In this document: positions 7,886-15,653 of the stretch, piece after piece
Layout: the number at the start of each line of letters is the position of its first letter
Numbering within the stretch: position 1 is the first letter of the stretch
DNA from: a bacterium
Lineage (GTDB): Bacteria > Hydrothermota > UBA3073 > JACQXS01 > JAUWAR01
Direction: 5' to 3'
Assembly: GCA_030601965.1 (NCBI GenBank)
Contig: JAUWAR010000002.1
Coordinates: 1-25,225 of the forward strand
Length of the DNA: 25,225 nucleotides
The notes under the pieces: generated by a model
Databases searched by the model: none
Told to the model about the DNA's origin: nothing
Seen by the model: the letters and a program-made list of their open reading frames with translations, nothing else
Made by a program: the position numbers and the translations under genes

Positions 7886-10732
7886 ATGATAAAAGATAAA
7901 ATAATCATAAAGGGCGCAAGGATTCATAACCTGAAGAATATTACAGTGGAAATACCAAAAAATAAATTAGTAGTAATTACAGGTATCTCAGGTTCTGGCA
8001 AATCGTCACTTGCCTTTGATACACTTTATGCAGAAGGACAGAGAAGATATGTAGAGTCCCTTTCTGCTTATGCAAGACAGTTTCTTGGTGTAATGCAAAA
8101 GCCTGATGTAGATTATATAGAGGGCATCTCCCCTGCTATCGCTATTGGGCAACGCACACCTTCAAAAAATCCAAGGTCAACTGTGGGAACTGTGACCGAG
8201 ATTTATGACTATCTCAGACTTCTTTTCGCAAGGATAGGCATACCCCACTGCTGGAAATGTGGAAGGAAAATTACATCCCAGACAATAGACCAGATCGTAG
8301 ATAAGATTATGGAATTTCCTGAAGGCACAAAATTTCAGATTCTTGCACCAGTTGTAAGAGGAAGAAAAGGTGAGTATACCGAACTGTTCCAAAAATTACA
8401 AAGAAAAGGATATGTGAGATTGCGAATAGATGGTAAGATTTATACAGTTGAAACCCTTCCAAGATTAGAGAGGTACAAGAAACATACTATTGAGATAATT
8501 GTGGATAGACTCGTAATGCCCGCCAAAGGCGGATCCGCCTCAGGCGGAAAGAACGGTATCAGACATAGAATTGCTGATTCAGTTGAGACTGCTCTTAAAG
8601 AGGGTGAAGATATGATAATAATAAATTCCAAATTCCAAAATCCAAAATCCAAATCTCAAACCTCAAATCTCAAATCTGAATACATATTCAGTACCAAACT
8701 TACCTGTCCTTTGTGTGGCATATCGTATGAAGAAATTTCACCGAGAATGTTTTCTTTTAATTCTCCTTATGGGGCTTGTCCAACCTGCACTGGTTTGGGA
8801 ACGAAACTTGATATAGATCCTGACCTCCTTGTTCCAGATAAAAGTTTATCTATAAACCAAGGTGCAATAAAACCCTGTGGACATTATCCAAGTAGATACT
8901 GGGGATTCCATACCCTTGGAATTAACCTTAATACTCCTTATAAAGATTTGCCGGAAGATATAAAACAAGTTGTTCTCTATGGTGATACCTTTGTTGAAGA
9001 AAATAAAAGATGTGGACAATACTGTGAAGGAGTAATTCCAAATTTACTCAGAAGATATAAAGAAACGGATTCAGATTGGATAAGGCGGGAGATAGAAGAA
9101 TATATGGCAATGGAACCCTGTCCTGATTGTCAGGGAACAAGACTCAAAAAAGAAAGTCTATCTATAAAAATAAAGGACAAAAATATATCTGATATTACTT
9201 CACTCTCTATAAGAAAGTGTGCAGATTTCTTCAATAATTTATCTTTAAATAAAACAGACCAAAAGATTGCAGAACAGATAATTAAAGAAACAAAAGCAAG
9301 GCTTGATTTTCTCCTGAATGTTGGACTTGATTATCTAACCCTATCAAGGAAGGCAGATACCCTATCCGGTGGAGAAGACGAGAGGGTAAGACTTGCAACA
9401 CAAATAGGTTCTGGACTTGTGGGTGTTGTATATATCCTTGATGAGCCAACAATTGGACTTCATCAAAGGGATAATGCAAGGCTTTTACATACCCTGAAAG
9501 AATTAAAAGAAATGGGCAATACCGTTGTTGTTGTGGAGCATGACAAAAATGTAATACTCTCATCAGATTATGTAATTGACCTTGGACCAGGTGCAGGTGA
9601 GTATGGAGGTAAAGTAGTCGCCACAGGTACACCTCTTGACATTATGAGTGAAAATCATTCCCTAACAGGTGATTATCTTTCTGGTAGAAAAAGTATAAAA
9701 ATTCCTGATAAACGTAAAAAACCAGAGAATAAATTCATTATCATTAAAGGGGCAAGGCATAACAATCTAAAATCAATAGATGTCAAAATTCCATTGGGCC
9801 TTTTCACTTGCATTACAGGTGTTTCTGGCTCAGGAAAATCAAGTCTCATAAACGATACACTTTATAGGGCATTAGCCCGACATTTTTACCATTCCAGGTA
9901 TTTACCAGGAAAACACGATAGCATTGAGGGACTTGAATATATAGACAAAGTTGTTAATATAGACCAATCTCCGATTGGTAGGACACCTCGTAGTAATCCT
10001 GCAACCTATACAGGTGTTTTTACACCTATAAGAGAACTATTTACAGAACTAAGAGAATCAAGAATACGAGGTTATAGACCAGGTAGGTTCTCTTTTAATG
10101 TCCGAGGGGGAAGATGCGAGGCCTGTGAAGGAGATGGAACCATAAGGGTAGAGATGCATTTCCTACCTGATATTTATATTACCTGTGAGGCTTGTAAAGG
10201 CAAGAGATTTAACAATGAGACATTAGAAATTACCTATAAAGGGAAAAACATATCAGAGGTGTTAAGAATGACCGTTACAGAGGCAATGGAGCATTTCAAA
10301 AACATTCCCTTGATTATGCGAAAATTACAACTTTTATACGATGTGGGATTAGGTTATATCCAACTTGGTCAATCTGCTCCAACCCTGTCAGGGGGCGAAG
10401 CCCAGCGAATAAAACTTGCAAAAGAACTTTCAAAAGTAGCAACAGGTAAGACATTATATCTACTTGACGAACCTACTACTGGTCTCCATTTTGAGGATGT
10501 AAAGATGCTACTTAATGTCCTTAATAGACTGACACAAAGAGGCAATACAGTCCTTGTGATAGAACATAATCCAGAAGTGATAAAATGCGCCGACTGGGTA
10601 ATAGACTTGGGACCAGAGGGTGGAGATGCTGGAGGCGAGATAGTAGCGCAGGGACCCCCGGAGCATATTATAAAGTGCAAAAAGTCCTACACAGGTGCAT
10701 TTCTAAAAAAAGAATTAGCAAAACGAGTGTAA
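7886..10732 (+). CDS. uvrA: Excinuclease ABC subunit A
   Basis: UvrA is the damage-recognition ATPase of nucleotide excision repair, acting as a dimer with UvrB. The 948 residues carry both ABC modules. Walker A1 is GISGSGKSS (33-41), with a CxxC Zn module near 119-122, and the second Zn module is CPLCG...CPTC. Signature 1 is LSGGEDERVRLA, followed by ILDEPTIGLHQRDN. Walker A2 is GVSGSGKSS, the CEAC...CEAC zinc finger follows, and signature 2 is LSGGEAQRIKLA before LLDEPTTGLHFEDV. Signature 1 has EDER where the family usually has EAQR or ESQR. Two repeats are embedded in frame in the region between the UvrB-binding part and the second Zn module: a GC palindrome (8519-8548) and an eight-unit heptamer array (8623-8678). 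They add roughly 10 and 14-19 residues. All catalytic motifs are intact, so the gene is probably functional. Confidence 0.97.
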   Translation: MIKDKIIIKGARIHNLKNITVEIPKNKLVVITGISGSGKSSLAFDTLYAEGQRRYVESLSAYARQFLGVMQKPDVDYIEGISPAIAIGQRTPSKNPRSTVGTVTEIYDYLRLLFARIGIPHCWKCGRKITSQTIDQIVDKIMEFPEGTKFQILAPVVRGRKGEYTELFQKLQRKGYVRLRIDGKIYTVETLPRLERYKKHTIEIIVDRLVMPAKGGSASGGKNGIRHRIADSVETALKEGEDMIIINSKFQNPKSKSQTSNLKSEYIFSTKLTCPLCGISYEEISPRMFSFNSPYGACPTCTGLGTKLDIDPDLLVPDKSLSINQGAIKPCGHYPSRYWGFHTLGINLNTPYKDLPEDIKQVVLYGDTFVEENKRCGQYCEGVIPNLLRRYKETDSDWIRREIEEYMAMEPCPDCQGTRLKKESLSIKIKDKNISDITSLSIRKCADFFNNLSLNKTDQKIAEQIIKETKARLDFLLNVGLDYLTLSRKADTLSGGEDERVRLATQIGSGLVGVVYILDEPTIGLHQRDNARLLHTLKELKEMGNTVVVVEHDKNVILSSDYVIDLGPGAGEYGGKVVATGTPLDIMSENHSLTGDYLSGRKSIKIPDKRKKPENKFIIIKGARHNNLKSIDVKIPLGLFTCITGVSGSGKSSLINDTLYRALARHFYHSRYLPGKHDSIEGLEYIDKVVNIDQSPIGRTPRSNPATYTGVFTPIRELFTELRESRIRGYRPGRFSFNVRGGRCEACEGDGTIRVEMHFLPDIYITCEACKGKRFNNETLEITYKGKNISEVLRMTVTEAMEHFKNIPLIMRKLQLLYDVGLGYIQLGQSAPTLSGGEAQRIKLAKELSKVATGKTLYLLDEPTTGLHFEDVKMLLNVLNRLTQRGNTVLVIEHNPEVIKCADWVIDLGPEGGDAGGEIVAQGPPEHIIKCKKSYTGAFLKKELAKRV
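8519..8548. repeat. GC-rich in-frame palindrome in uvrA
   Basis: Nested inverted repeats are present: CCGCC/GGCGG (8520-8532), the perfect 12-mer GGCGGATCCGCC (8528-8539) and TCCGCC/GGCGGA (8534-8548). It encodes about PAKGGSASGGK, inserted between DRLVM and NGIRHRIADSVETA, where other UvrA proteins go almost straight through. Confidence 0.85.
8623..8678. repeat. Heptanucleotide array, 8 units, in frame in uvrA
   Basis: Units are AAATTCC twice, AAAATCC twice, AAATCTC, AAACCTC, AAATCTC and AAATCTG. They encode about NSKFQNPKSKSQTSNLKSE just before the second Zn module, a linker that is much shorter in typical UvrA. Confidence 0.9.
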
Positions 10733-10738
10733 TTTTAC

Positions 10739-10800
10739 TTGACATTTGAATATTTACATTAAAGATTTTTATTGACAAATGCAATAGCATAATAGTAACT
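10739..10800 (+). promoter_or_regulatory. Possible promoter region before the lpxK-like gene
   Basis: Two perfect -35 boxes TTGACA (10739-10744 and 10772-10777) lie 33 bases apart in the 75-base AT-rich gap after uvrA. Neither has a good -10 at 16-18 bases; the closest are TAAAGA (10760) and TAGTAA (10793), both with a 15-base spacer. This is a tentative assignment. Confidence 0.3.
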
Positions 10801-10807
10801 CCACCTT

Positions 10808-11476
10808 GTGAAGCAAATCTTTCTTGCTCCTCTTTCCTGCCTATATGGACTTATCCTGATATCATATAGACTTCTATACAAATATAAAATTTTCAAGATA
10901 CATAAAATATCAGTGCCTACTATATCTGTTGGAAGCATTACATCTTTTGAGAAAGGTATTACCTATTTTGTTCTTTATTTATCTAAACTCATTAAAAAAG
11001 GCGTTTGCTCTCATTATGTGTATAAAAAAAGAGATATAGTTATTCTCAAAAAAAGATATACAAAAGTATTGGAGAATGATGTATCTCTTGTAACAGGAAG
11101 GAACAGAATAAAAGTTGCCCGTAAAATTGTCTCCAAAAATAGAGATACCTGTATCATTCTTTATGATGGATTTCAGACATTGTCTCTTGCAAGAGAGCTA
11201 AATATAGTACTTATTAATGGAGTAGAACCATTTGGAGATGGATTGTTCCTGCCCGCAGGAAGACTTAAGTTTCCTTTATCTGCTCTGAACAAGGCCAACT
11301 TATTCGTAATCATAAAAGACGACGGAGATATTGAGAAAATAAAGAAACGACTTACAAGAATAAATCCAGAAATACCTGTAATAGAGGCAAAATATAAAAA
11401 AGAGAGTATAGAAATAATAAAAGGAAAGGAGATACTCGGTGATGCTCTACAAAGATGCTGGAGTAAATATAGATAA
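10808..11476 (+). CDS. Degenerate, truncated LpxK-like protein (tetraacyldisaccharide 4'-kinase homologue without a P-loop)
   Basis: The 222 residues from the GTG at 10808 align along the LpxK N-terminal half: KPLSxLYG-like start (LAPLSCLYG), VPTISVGSI where LpxK has VPVISVGNI, then DGFQ, LNIVLIN, PFGDGLFLPAGRLKFPLSAL and a closing beta strand. LpxK phosphorylates the lipid A disaccharide at the inner membrane. Here the Walker A (usually GGxGKT) is replaced by SFEKGIT, the following SRGYG/GDEP block is shortened, DDGFQH is reduced to YDGFQT, and the C-terminal third (normal length about 330) is missing. The last codons overlap purM. Yet the frame has no stop or frameshift. It is either a decaying gene that still reads through or a protein kept for a non-kinase role; kinase activity is unlikely. 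Confidence 0.65.
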   Translation: MKQIFLAPLSCLYGLILISYRLLYKYKIFKIHKISVPTISVGSITSFEKGITYFVLYLSKLIKKGVCSHYVYKKRDIVILKKRYTKVLENDVSLVTGRNRIKVARKIVSKNRDTCIILYDGFQTLSLARELNIVLINGVEPFGDGLFLPAGRLKFPLSALNKANLFVIIKDDGDIEKIKKRLTRINPEIPVIEAKYKKESIEIIKGKEILGDALQRCWSKYR

Positions 11477-12419
11477 GGCTGATAAGTTTGTAGAATATAT
11501 TAAGGGACTCAATGAGAATATAGGTGGGTTTGGAGGACTTTTTCCTATACCATCAGGATATAAGAATCCAATACTTGTAGCAAGCACAGATAGCGTCGGT
11601 ACGAAACTAAAGATAGCATATCAAATCGGTGAGCATAATACCATTGGTAAAGATATTGTAAATCACTGTATAAATGACATCTTGTGTTGTGGAGCAAAAC
11701 CCCTTTTCTTTATGGATTATATAGGAACTGGTAAATTAGATGTTAAAATTGGAAAGGATATTTTAAGAGGGATAAAAGAGGCGTGTGATGAAAATGATAC
11801 CATACTTTTAGGTGGTGAGACAGCAGAGATGCCTGGTTTTTATACAGGAAGTGAATATGACCTTGTTGGCTTCATTGTGGGAATTGTAGAAAAGGATGGT
11901 ATTATAGATGGTTCTGAGATAAAGTTAGGGGATAAGCTTATCGGGCTTGAATCAAATGGAGTTCATACTAATGGGTATTCACTTATAAGAAAGATTCTTA
12001 AAAACAAAAAAATAAACCTTGACTTTTATATAAATGAAGCGAATAAAACTGTTGGAGAAGAATTACTACGAGTTCATAAATCCTATAAAGATATAGTTTT
12101 TCGTGTACTAAAGTTCGTTAAGGGAATTGCTCATATAACAGGAGGTGGCTTTTATGGAAACATACCAAGAATTCTTCCTGATGGGCTTGGAGTGATGATT
12201 GATAAAAACTGTTGGCAGGTTCCTCCCATATTTAAGTTCATACAAGACCAAGGTAATGTATTTGAGAAAGAGATGTTCAAAGTTTTTAATATGGGCATAG
12301 GAATGGTGTTGGTGGTGGATGCGGACAGTATAGAAAATGTCTCAAGTGAAATAAAGGAGAGAGTCCACATTATTGGAGAAGTTGTTAAAGGTAAAGGTAT
12401 TAAATGGGGGCAATTATGA
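11442..12419 (+). CDS. purM: Phosphoribosylformylglycinamidine cyclo-ligase (AIR synthetase)
   Basis: Catalyses the ATP-dependent closure of FGAM to AIR in purine synthesis. The 325 residues begin MLYKDAGVNIDKADKF, the usual PurM N-terminus, and carry GGFGGLFP, STDSVGTKLKIA, VNHCINDILCCGAKPLFFMDYIG, LLGGETAEMPGFY and the glycine-rich HITGGGFYGNIPR. Length and motifs are complete. AGGAG at 11427-11431 serves either the ATG at 11442 (10-base spacing) or the GTG at 11439 (7 bases); I chose ATG from family alignment. It overlaps the end of the lpxK-like gene by 35 bases and its TGA overlaps the next ATG (ATGA). No other pur gene is visible nearby. Confidence 0.95.
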   Translation: MLYKDAGVNIDKADKFVEYIKGLNENIGGFGGLFPIPSGYKNPILVASTDSVGTKLKIAYQIGEHNTIGKDIVNHCINDILCCGAKPLFFMDYIGTGKLDVKIGKDILRGIKEACDENDTILLGGETAEMPGFYTGSEYDLVGFIVGIVEKDGIIDGSEIKLGDKLIGLESNGVHTNGYSLIRKILKNKKINLDFYINEANKTVGEELLRVHKSYKDIVFRVLKFVKGIAHITGGGFYGNIPRILPDGLGVMIDKNCWQVPPIFKFIQDQGNVFEKEMFKVFNMGIGMVLVVDADSIENVSSEIKERVHIIGEVVKGKGIKWGQL

Positions 12420-12772
12420 AAAAGGTTGAGTGTATCATCCATTCCGAGAAGGTCCAACCTCTTCTTGATACATTAGTTGGTTTTGATGTATGGGGTGTGA
12501 CAGAAATTCCTGTAAGGGGATGCGGAAGACAAAAAGGCTATTGCAGTGAGACAGATTATAAAGACAGGATAAAGAAAGTAAAACTTTTACCTTTTGTAAA
12601 ACTCGAGTTTGTTGTAAAAGATGAAGTGGTAGAGAAACTTGTAAATGTGATATTAGAAACAGTAAAAACAGGGTCCCTTATTATGGGTGATGGGAAAATA
12701 TTTATATATTCTTGTGAGGATAGCATTAGAATCAGCACAGGAGAACGGGGAATACAGGCGATATCGGAATAG
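12416..12772 (+). CDS. Divergent P-II family signalling protein (GlnB-like)
   Basis: P-II proteins are trimers that read ATP/ADP and 2-oxoglutarate and bind partner enzymes through a T-loop. This 118-residue member keeps GCGRQKG (35-41, with Gln39), the B-loop region GDGKIF (91-96) and TGERG (108-112). Three features are unusual. The T-loop between GRQKG and LP is 16 residues instead of 14, so no tyrosine falls at the classical uridylylation site 51. The lysine equivalent to Lys58, which contacts 2-oxoglutarate, is Phe60. The C-terminal RxRTG is RISTG, losing one ATP-phosphate arginine. The ATG overlaps the purM stop and GGGGG lies 6 bases before it; an earlier in-frame ATG at 12404 lies within purM and is rejected. 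No amtB or glnA is adjacent. Its binding partner is not evident. Confidence 0.85.
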   Translation: MKKVECIIHSEKVQPLLDTLVGFDVWGVTEIPVRGCGRQKGYCSETDYKDRIKKVKLLPFVKLEFVVKDEVVEKLVNVILETVKTGSLIMGDGKIFIYSCEDSIRISTGERGIQAISE

Positions 12773-12778
12773 AAATCG

Positions 12779-12843
12779 TTAACTGGTTAATTAGTTAATT
12801 GGTTAATTAGAAATTACTCACTATTCACTATTTAACCATTCAC
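12779..12843. repeat. Intergenic tandem repeats, four 8-mers then degenerate 7-mers
   Basis: Four 8-base units TTAACTGG, TTAATTAG, TTAATTGG and TTAATTAG (12779-12810) are followed by TACTCAC, TATTCAC and a degenerate remainder up to 12843. They occupy essentially the whole 75-base gap before the next gene, which shows no Shine-Dalgarno sequence. Confidence 0.75.
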
Positions 12844-12847
12844 CAGT

Positions 12848-13993
12848 ATGTATGATGTAATTGTAGTTGGAGCGGGACCTGCGGGTTCCACGGCAGCAAG
12901 AACCTGTGCTCTTAATGGATGTAAAACACTCTTAATTGAGGAACATAAGGAGATAGGAATTCCACTTGCTTGTGGTGAGGCCGTTTCAAGAAAATGGTTC
13001 ACAAAATTCTTTACTGCTGATGATAGATGGATATCCTCAAAGATAAATGGTGCTATATTTTTGTCTCCATCGGGAAAGTCGTTCCAGGTATCTTACCCAG
13101 ATGTTGGTTATATTCTTGAAAGGAAGATATTTGATAGAGACCTTGCATTAATTGCAGTAGAGGCTGGGGCAGACTTAAAAGTCGGGACAAGGGCAGTCGG
13201 TCTTACAGAGAATGGAATTAAAATAAAGTATGAAGACAGTATTGATGAAGTGCAAGCAAAAGTAATTATTGGTGCAGATGGTCCTGTATCAAGAATTGGA
13301 AAATGGACAGGAATAGATGTAGAGATTAGAAAAGAGGATTTCTGGATAGGTCAGGAGTATCTTCTTGCAAGTGATGAAATAAAAGAAGGTTATGTAGAGT
13401 TTGCAGTTGGAAATAGTATTGCCCCTGGTGGATATGCATGGGTATTTCCAAAGGCAAAAAACATGGCAAATGTTGGATTAGGTATTTGGACAGGATTCAA
13501 AAACGCATCTCCAAAGGTTCTTTTAAACAGGTTTATAAAAAAGAGATTCACTAAATTCAATATTTTGGGAGAGTATAGTGGCATTGTTCCAAGCAAAAAC
13601 TCTAATACTCTTGTGAAAGGCAATGTCTGTATAGTAGGTGATGCTGCAAGGATGGTTGACCCATTATCTGGTGGTGGAATCGAGAATGCTATTTTATCTG
13701 GACATCTTGCTGGAAAAAGGACAGCAGAGACAATAAAAACAGGAGATATAAAAAGATTGAGACTTTATGAAAAAGACTGGGAAAAACAGAAGGCAAAGGA
13801 ATTCAGATTTAATATGAAGATAAGGAATATATTCTTAAAGTTAAAAGATACGGATATTGAGACTATTTTTGACTTTGGGAAGAGAAATTTTGATGGGAAG
13901 GTAATAGATGAGATAAATATTTTTGAGATAATCAAAGGAATATTAAAGTTTTCCCCAAGACTATTGAGATTGGGAAAAGTGCTTATCCAATGA
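12848..13993 (+). CDS. FAD-dependent oxidoreductase of the geranylgeranyl reductase family
   Basis: The 381 residues start with the Rossmann motif DVIVVGAGPAGSTAA. They carry CGEAVS (42-47, like the conserved Cys-Gly-Glu of geranylgeranyl reductases), GADGPVSRIGKW, GYAWVFPK and the second FAD motif GDAARMVDPLSGGGIENA. Family members reduce isoprenoid double bonds, for example in archaeal lipids, chlorophyll phytyl or menaquinone side chains. In a bacterium with no chlorophyll genes visible, saturation of a quinone or polyprenyl chain is a reasonable guess but no partner gene proves it. The ATG has no ribosome site; tandem repeats fill its leader. Its TGA overlaps the next gene's ATG, implying translational coupling. 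Confidence 0.85.
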   Translation: MYDVIVVGAGPAGSTAARTCALNGCKTLLIEEHKEIGIPLACGEAVSRKWFTKFFTADDRWISSKINGAIFLSPSGKSFQVSYPDVGYILERKIFDRDLALIAVEAGADLKVGTRAVGLTENGIKIKYEDSIDEVQAKVIIGADGPVSRIGKWTGIDVEIRKEDFWIGQEYLLASDEIKEGYVEFAVGNSIAPGGYAWVFPKAKNMANVGLGIWTGFKNASPKVLLNRFIKKRFTKFNILGEYSGIVPSKNSNTLVKGNVCIVGDAARMVDPLSGGGIENAILSGHLAGKRTAETIKTGDIKRLRLYEKDWEKQKAKEFRFNMKIRNIFLKLKDTDIETIFDFGKRNFDGKVIDEINIFEIIKGILKFSPRLLRLGKVLIQ

Positions 13994-15087
13994 GATTTAA
14001 AAAGATACCAAAATTGCGAATAGGTGATTTAGAACCTGATATACCAATTATTCAAGGAGGAATGAGTGTTGGTGTTTCTTTATCAGGTCTTGCCTCTACT
14101 GTCGCAAATGAGGGTGGCATTGGAATTATTTCTAGTGCCGGGATTGGTATGCTTGAGCCTGATTTTGCCACGAATTTTAAAGAAGCAAACAATAGAGCAT
14201 TTCGCAAAGAAATAAGGAAGGTAAGGGAAATGACAACGGGTATTATTGGTGTGAACATAATGGTAGCCCTTTCAGATTTTGATGACCTTGTAAATGTTGC
14301 AGTGGATGAAGATGCAGATTTTCTTTTTATTGGTGCAGGACTTCCACTAAGGTTTCCTAAAACATCACTGCTGGATAGGTTGTCAAAAGTCATAAACAAG
14401 GTTATTCCTATAGTATCTTCTGCAAGGGCGGTTAAAATTATATTTCAATATTGGGCAAGACACTACAATAATGTACCTGTGGCTGTTGTTGTTGAAGGTC
14501 CATTAGCCGGTGGACACCTCGGATTTAAAAAAGAGCATATCAATAATCCTGACCATAGATTGGAAAAGATACTGCCAGAGGTAATCTCTGTGATAAAGCC
14601 CTACGAACAGGATTTTAATAAAAAGATTCCAGTAATCGCTGGAGGAGGCATATATACAGGTGCGGATATGCACAAATTCATCCAGTTAGGAGCTCAAGGG
14701 GTGCAGATGGGAACCAGGTTTGTTACAACTCACGAGTGTGATGCAGACATAAAATTTAAGGAGGCGTATCTAAAATCCAAAAAAGAGGATATTATCATAA
14801 TTGATAGTCCTGTTGGATTACCAGGAAGAGCCATACGGAATAAGTATCTTGAGGATGTATCAGCAGGCATCAAAAAACCTTTTAACTGTCCCTGGCTGTG
14901 TCTGAAAACCTGTGATTTTAAAAATTCACCATACTGTATTGCTCTTGCATTAACCAATGCTAAAAAGGGAATCTTTGAAAAGGGATTTGCTTTTGCGGGA
15001 GCTAATGCCTATCGTGCAGATAAAATAGTGTCTGTTAAAGAGCTTATTGAAACTTTGTCGGAAGAGTATGAAAGGGCATCAACTTAA
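13990..15087 (+). CDS. Nitronate monooxygenase-like (2-nitropropane dioxygenase family) FMN protein with a four-cysteine segment
   Basis: The 365-residue TIM barrel has the family marks IIQGGMSVGVS (20-30), NIMVALSD, VEGPLAGGHLG (168-178, with the conserved His176), PVIAGGGIYTG and GAQGVQMGTRFVTTHECDA (235-252). Proteins of this group bind FMN; true nitronate oxidation is proven for few, and related folds include enoyl-ACP reductase FabK. A cysteine cluster near the C-terminus (Cys300, 304, 308, 316; pattern C-x3-C-x3-C-x7-C) could bind a metal or Fe-S cluster. Its ATG overlaps the stop of the geranylgeranyl-reductase-type gene, suggesting the two flavoproteins are made together and perhaps share a pathway. 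Physiological substrate unknown. Confidence 0.85.
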   Translation: MRFKKIPKLRIGDLEPDIPIIQGGMSVGVSLSGLASTVANEGGIGIISSAGIGMLEPDFATNFKEANNRAFRKEIRKVREMTTGIIGVNIMVALSDFDDLVNVAVDEDADFLFIGAGLPLRFPKTSLLDRLSKVINKVIPIVSSARAVKIIFQYWARHYNNVPVAVVVEGPLAGGHLGFKKEHINNPDHRLEKILPEVISVIKPYEQDFNKKIPVIAGGGIYTGADMHKFIQLGAQGVQMGTRFVTTHECDADIKFKEAYLKSKKEDIIIIDSPVGLPGRAIRNKYLEDVSAGIKKPFNCPWLCLKTCDFKNSPYCIALALTNAKKGIFEKGFAFAGANAYRADKIVSVKELIETLSEEYERAST

Positions 15088-15089
15088 AC

Positions 15090-15653
15090 ATGAGAAGTTT
15101 TGTTGCTGTGAAAATTCCTGAAGAGATAAGATATAGGATACCAGAACTTACCAAGACCATTAAAATTGATGGCGTAAAATGGGTGAAACCAGAAAATATT
15201 CACCTCACTCTTAAATTCCTGGGAGAGGTAAATGAAAATAGATTACAAGAGGTAAAAGAGGCTCTTGAGAATACTGTTAGAAAGTTTTCGGAGTTCAAGA
15301 TAAATCTAAAAGATATTGGGGCATTTCCATCTATGAATAGACCATCTGTAATCTGGATAGGGGTGGATAAAGGGAAACAGGAAGTAATCTCAATAATAAA
15401 TGAGTTGGAAATATCTTTTTCCAAAATAGGTTTTGAAAAAGAGACAAGAAAGCCACATCCACATATAACGATTGGAAGAGTCAAAAAAGCAAGAAGTGGG
15501 AAGTTGGAAGTGAGAAGTGAAACTTGGGATATGGGATGTGAGATGTGGGATGTGAAAGAGATTTATTTGATTCAGAGTGAGTTAAGACCAGAGGGACCTA
15601 TATATACAGATGTTGAGAGTTATAAGCTAAAAATCTGGAGTGTAAGGCTTTAG
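15090..15653 (+). CDS. thpR: RNA 2',3'-cyclic phosphodiesterase (2'-5' RNA ligase family) with a repeat-encoded segment
   Basis: A two-histidine phosphodiesterase of the 2H superfamily that opens 2',3'-cyclic phosphates on RNA. The 187 residues contain both catalytic HxT motifs: IHLTLKFLG (His38, Thr40) and HPHITIGR (His125, Thr127), plus the closing SELRPEGPIYT. Residues 135-155 are encoded entirely by nine 7-bp repeat units (15492-15554, exactly 21 codons), placed between the second HxT motif and the last beta strand, where homologues have a variable segment of similar size. The final codons and the TAG also lie in a palindrome (15637-15685). The core is intact, so activity is likely retained. 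The start lies 2 bases after the preceding stop with no strong ribosome site. Confidence 0.9.
   Translation: MRSFVAVKIPEEIRYRIPELTKTIKIDGVKWVKPENIHLTLKFLGEVNENRLQEVKEALENTVRKFSEFKINLKDIGAFPSMNRPSVIWIGVDKGKQEVISIINELEISFSKIGFEKETRKPHPHITIGRVKKARSGKLEVRSETWDMGCEMWDVKEIYLIQSELRPEGPIYTDVESYKLKIWSVRL
15492..15554. repeat. Heptanucleotide array, 9 units, exactly 21 codons of thpR
   Basis: The nine units are AGAAGTG, GGAAGTT, GGAAGTG, AGAAGTG, AAACTTG, GGATATG, GGATGTG, AGATGTG and GGATGTG. The array begins on a codon boundary and ends on one. The GAGATGT phase is the reverse complement of the VWA-gene heptamer ACATCTC. Confidence 0.95.

Noticed and set aside
12404..12415. P-II start at ATG 12404
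   Set aside because: It lies inside purM without its own ribosome site. The ATG at 12416 has GGGGG at 6 bases, gives the ATGA overlap and matches P-II numbering exactly (Gln39 in place).
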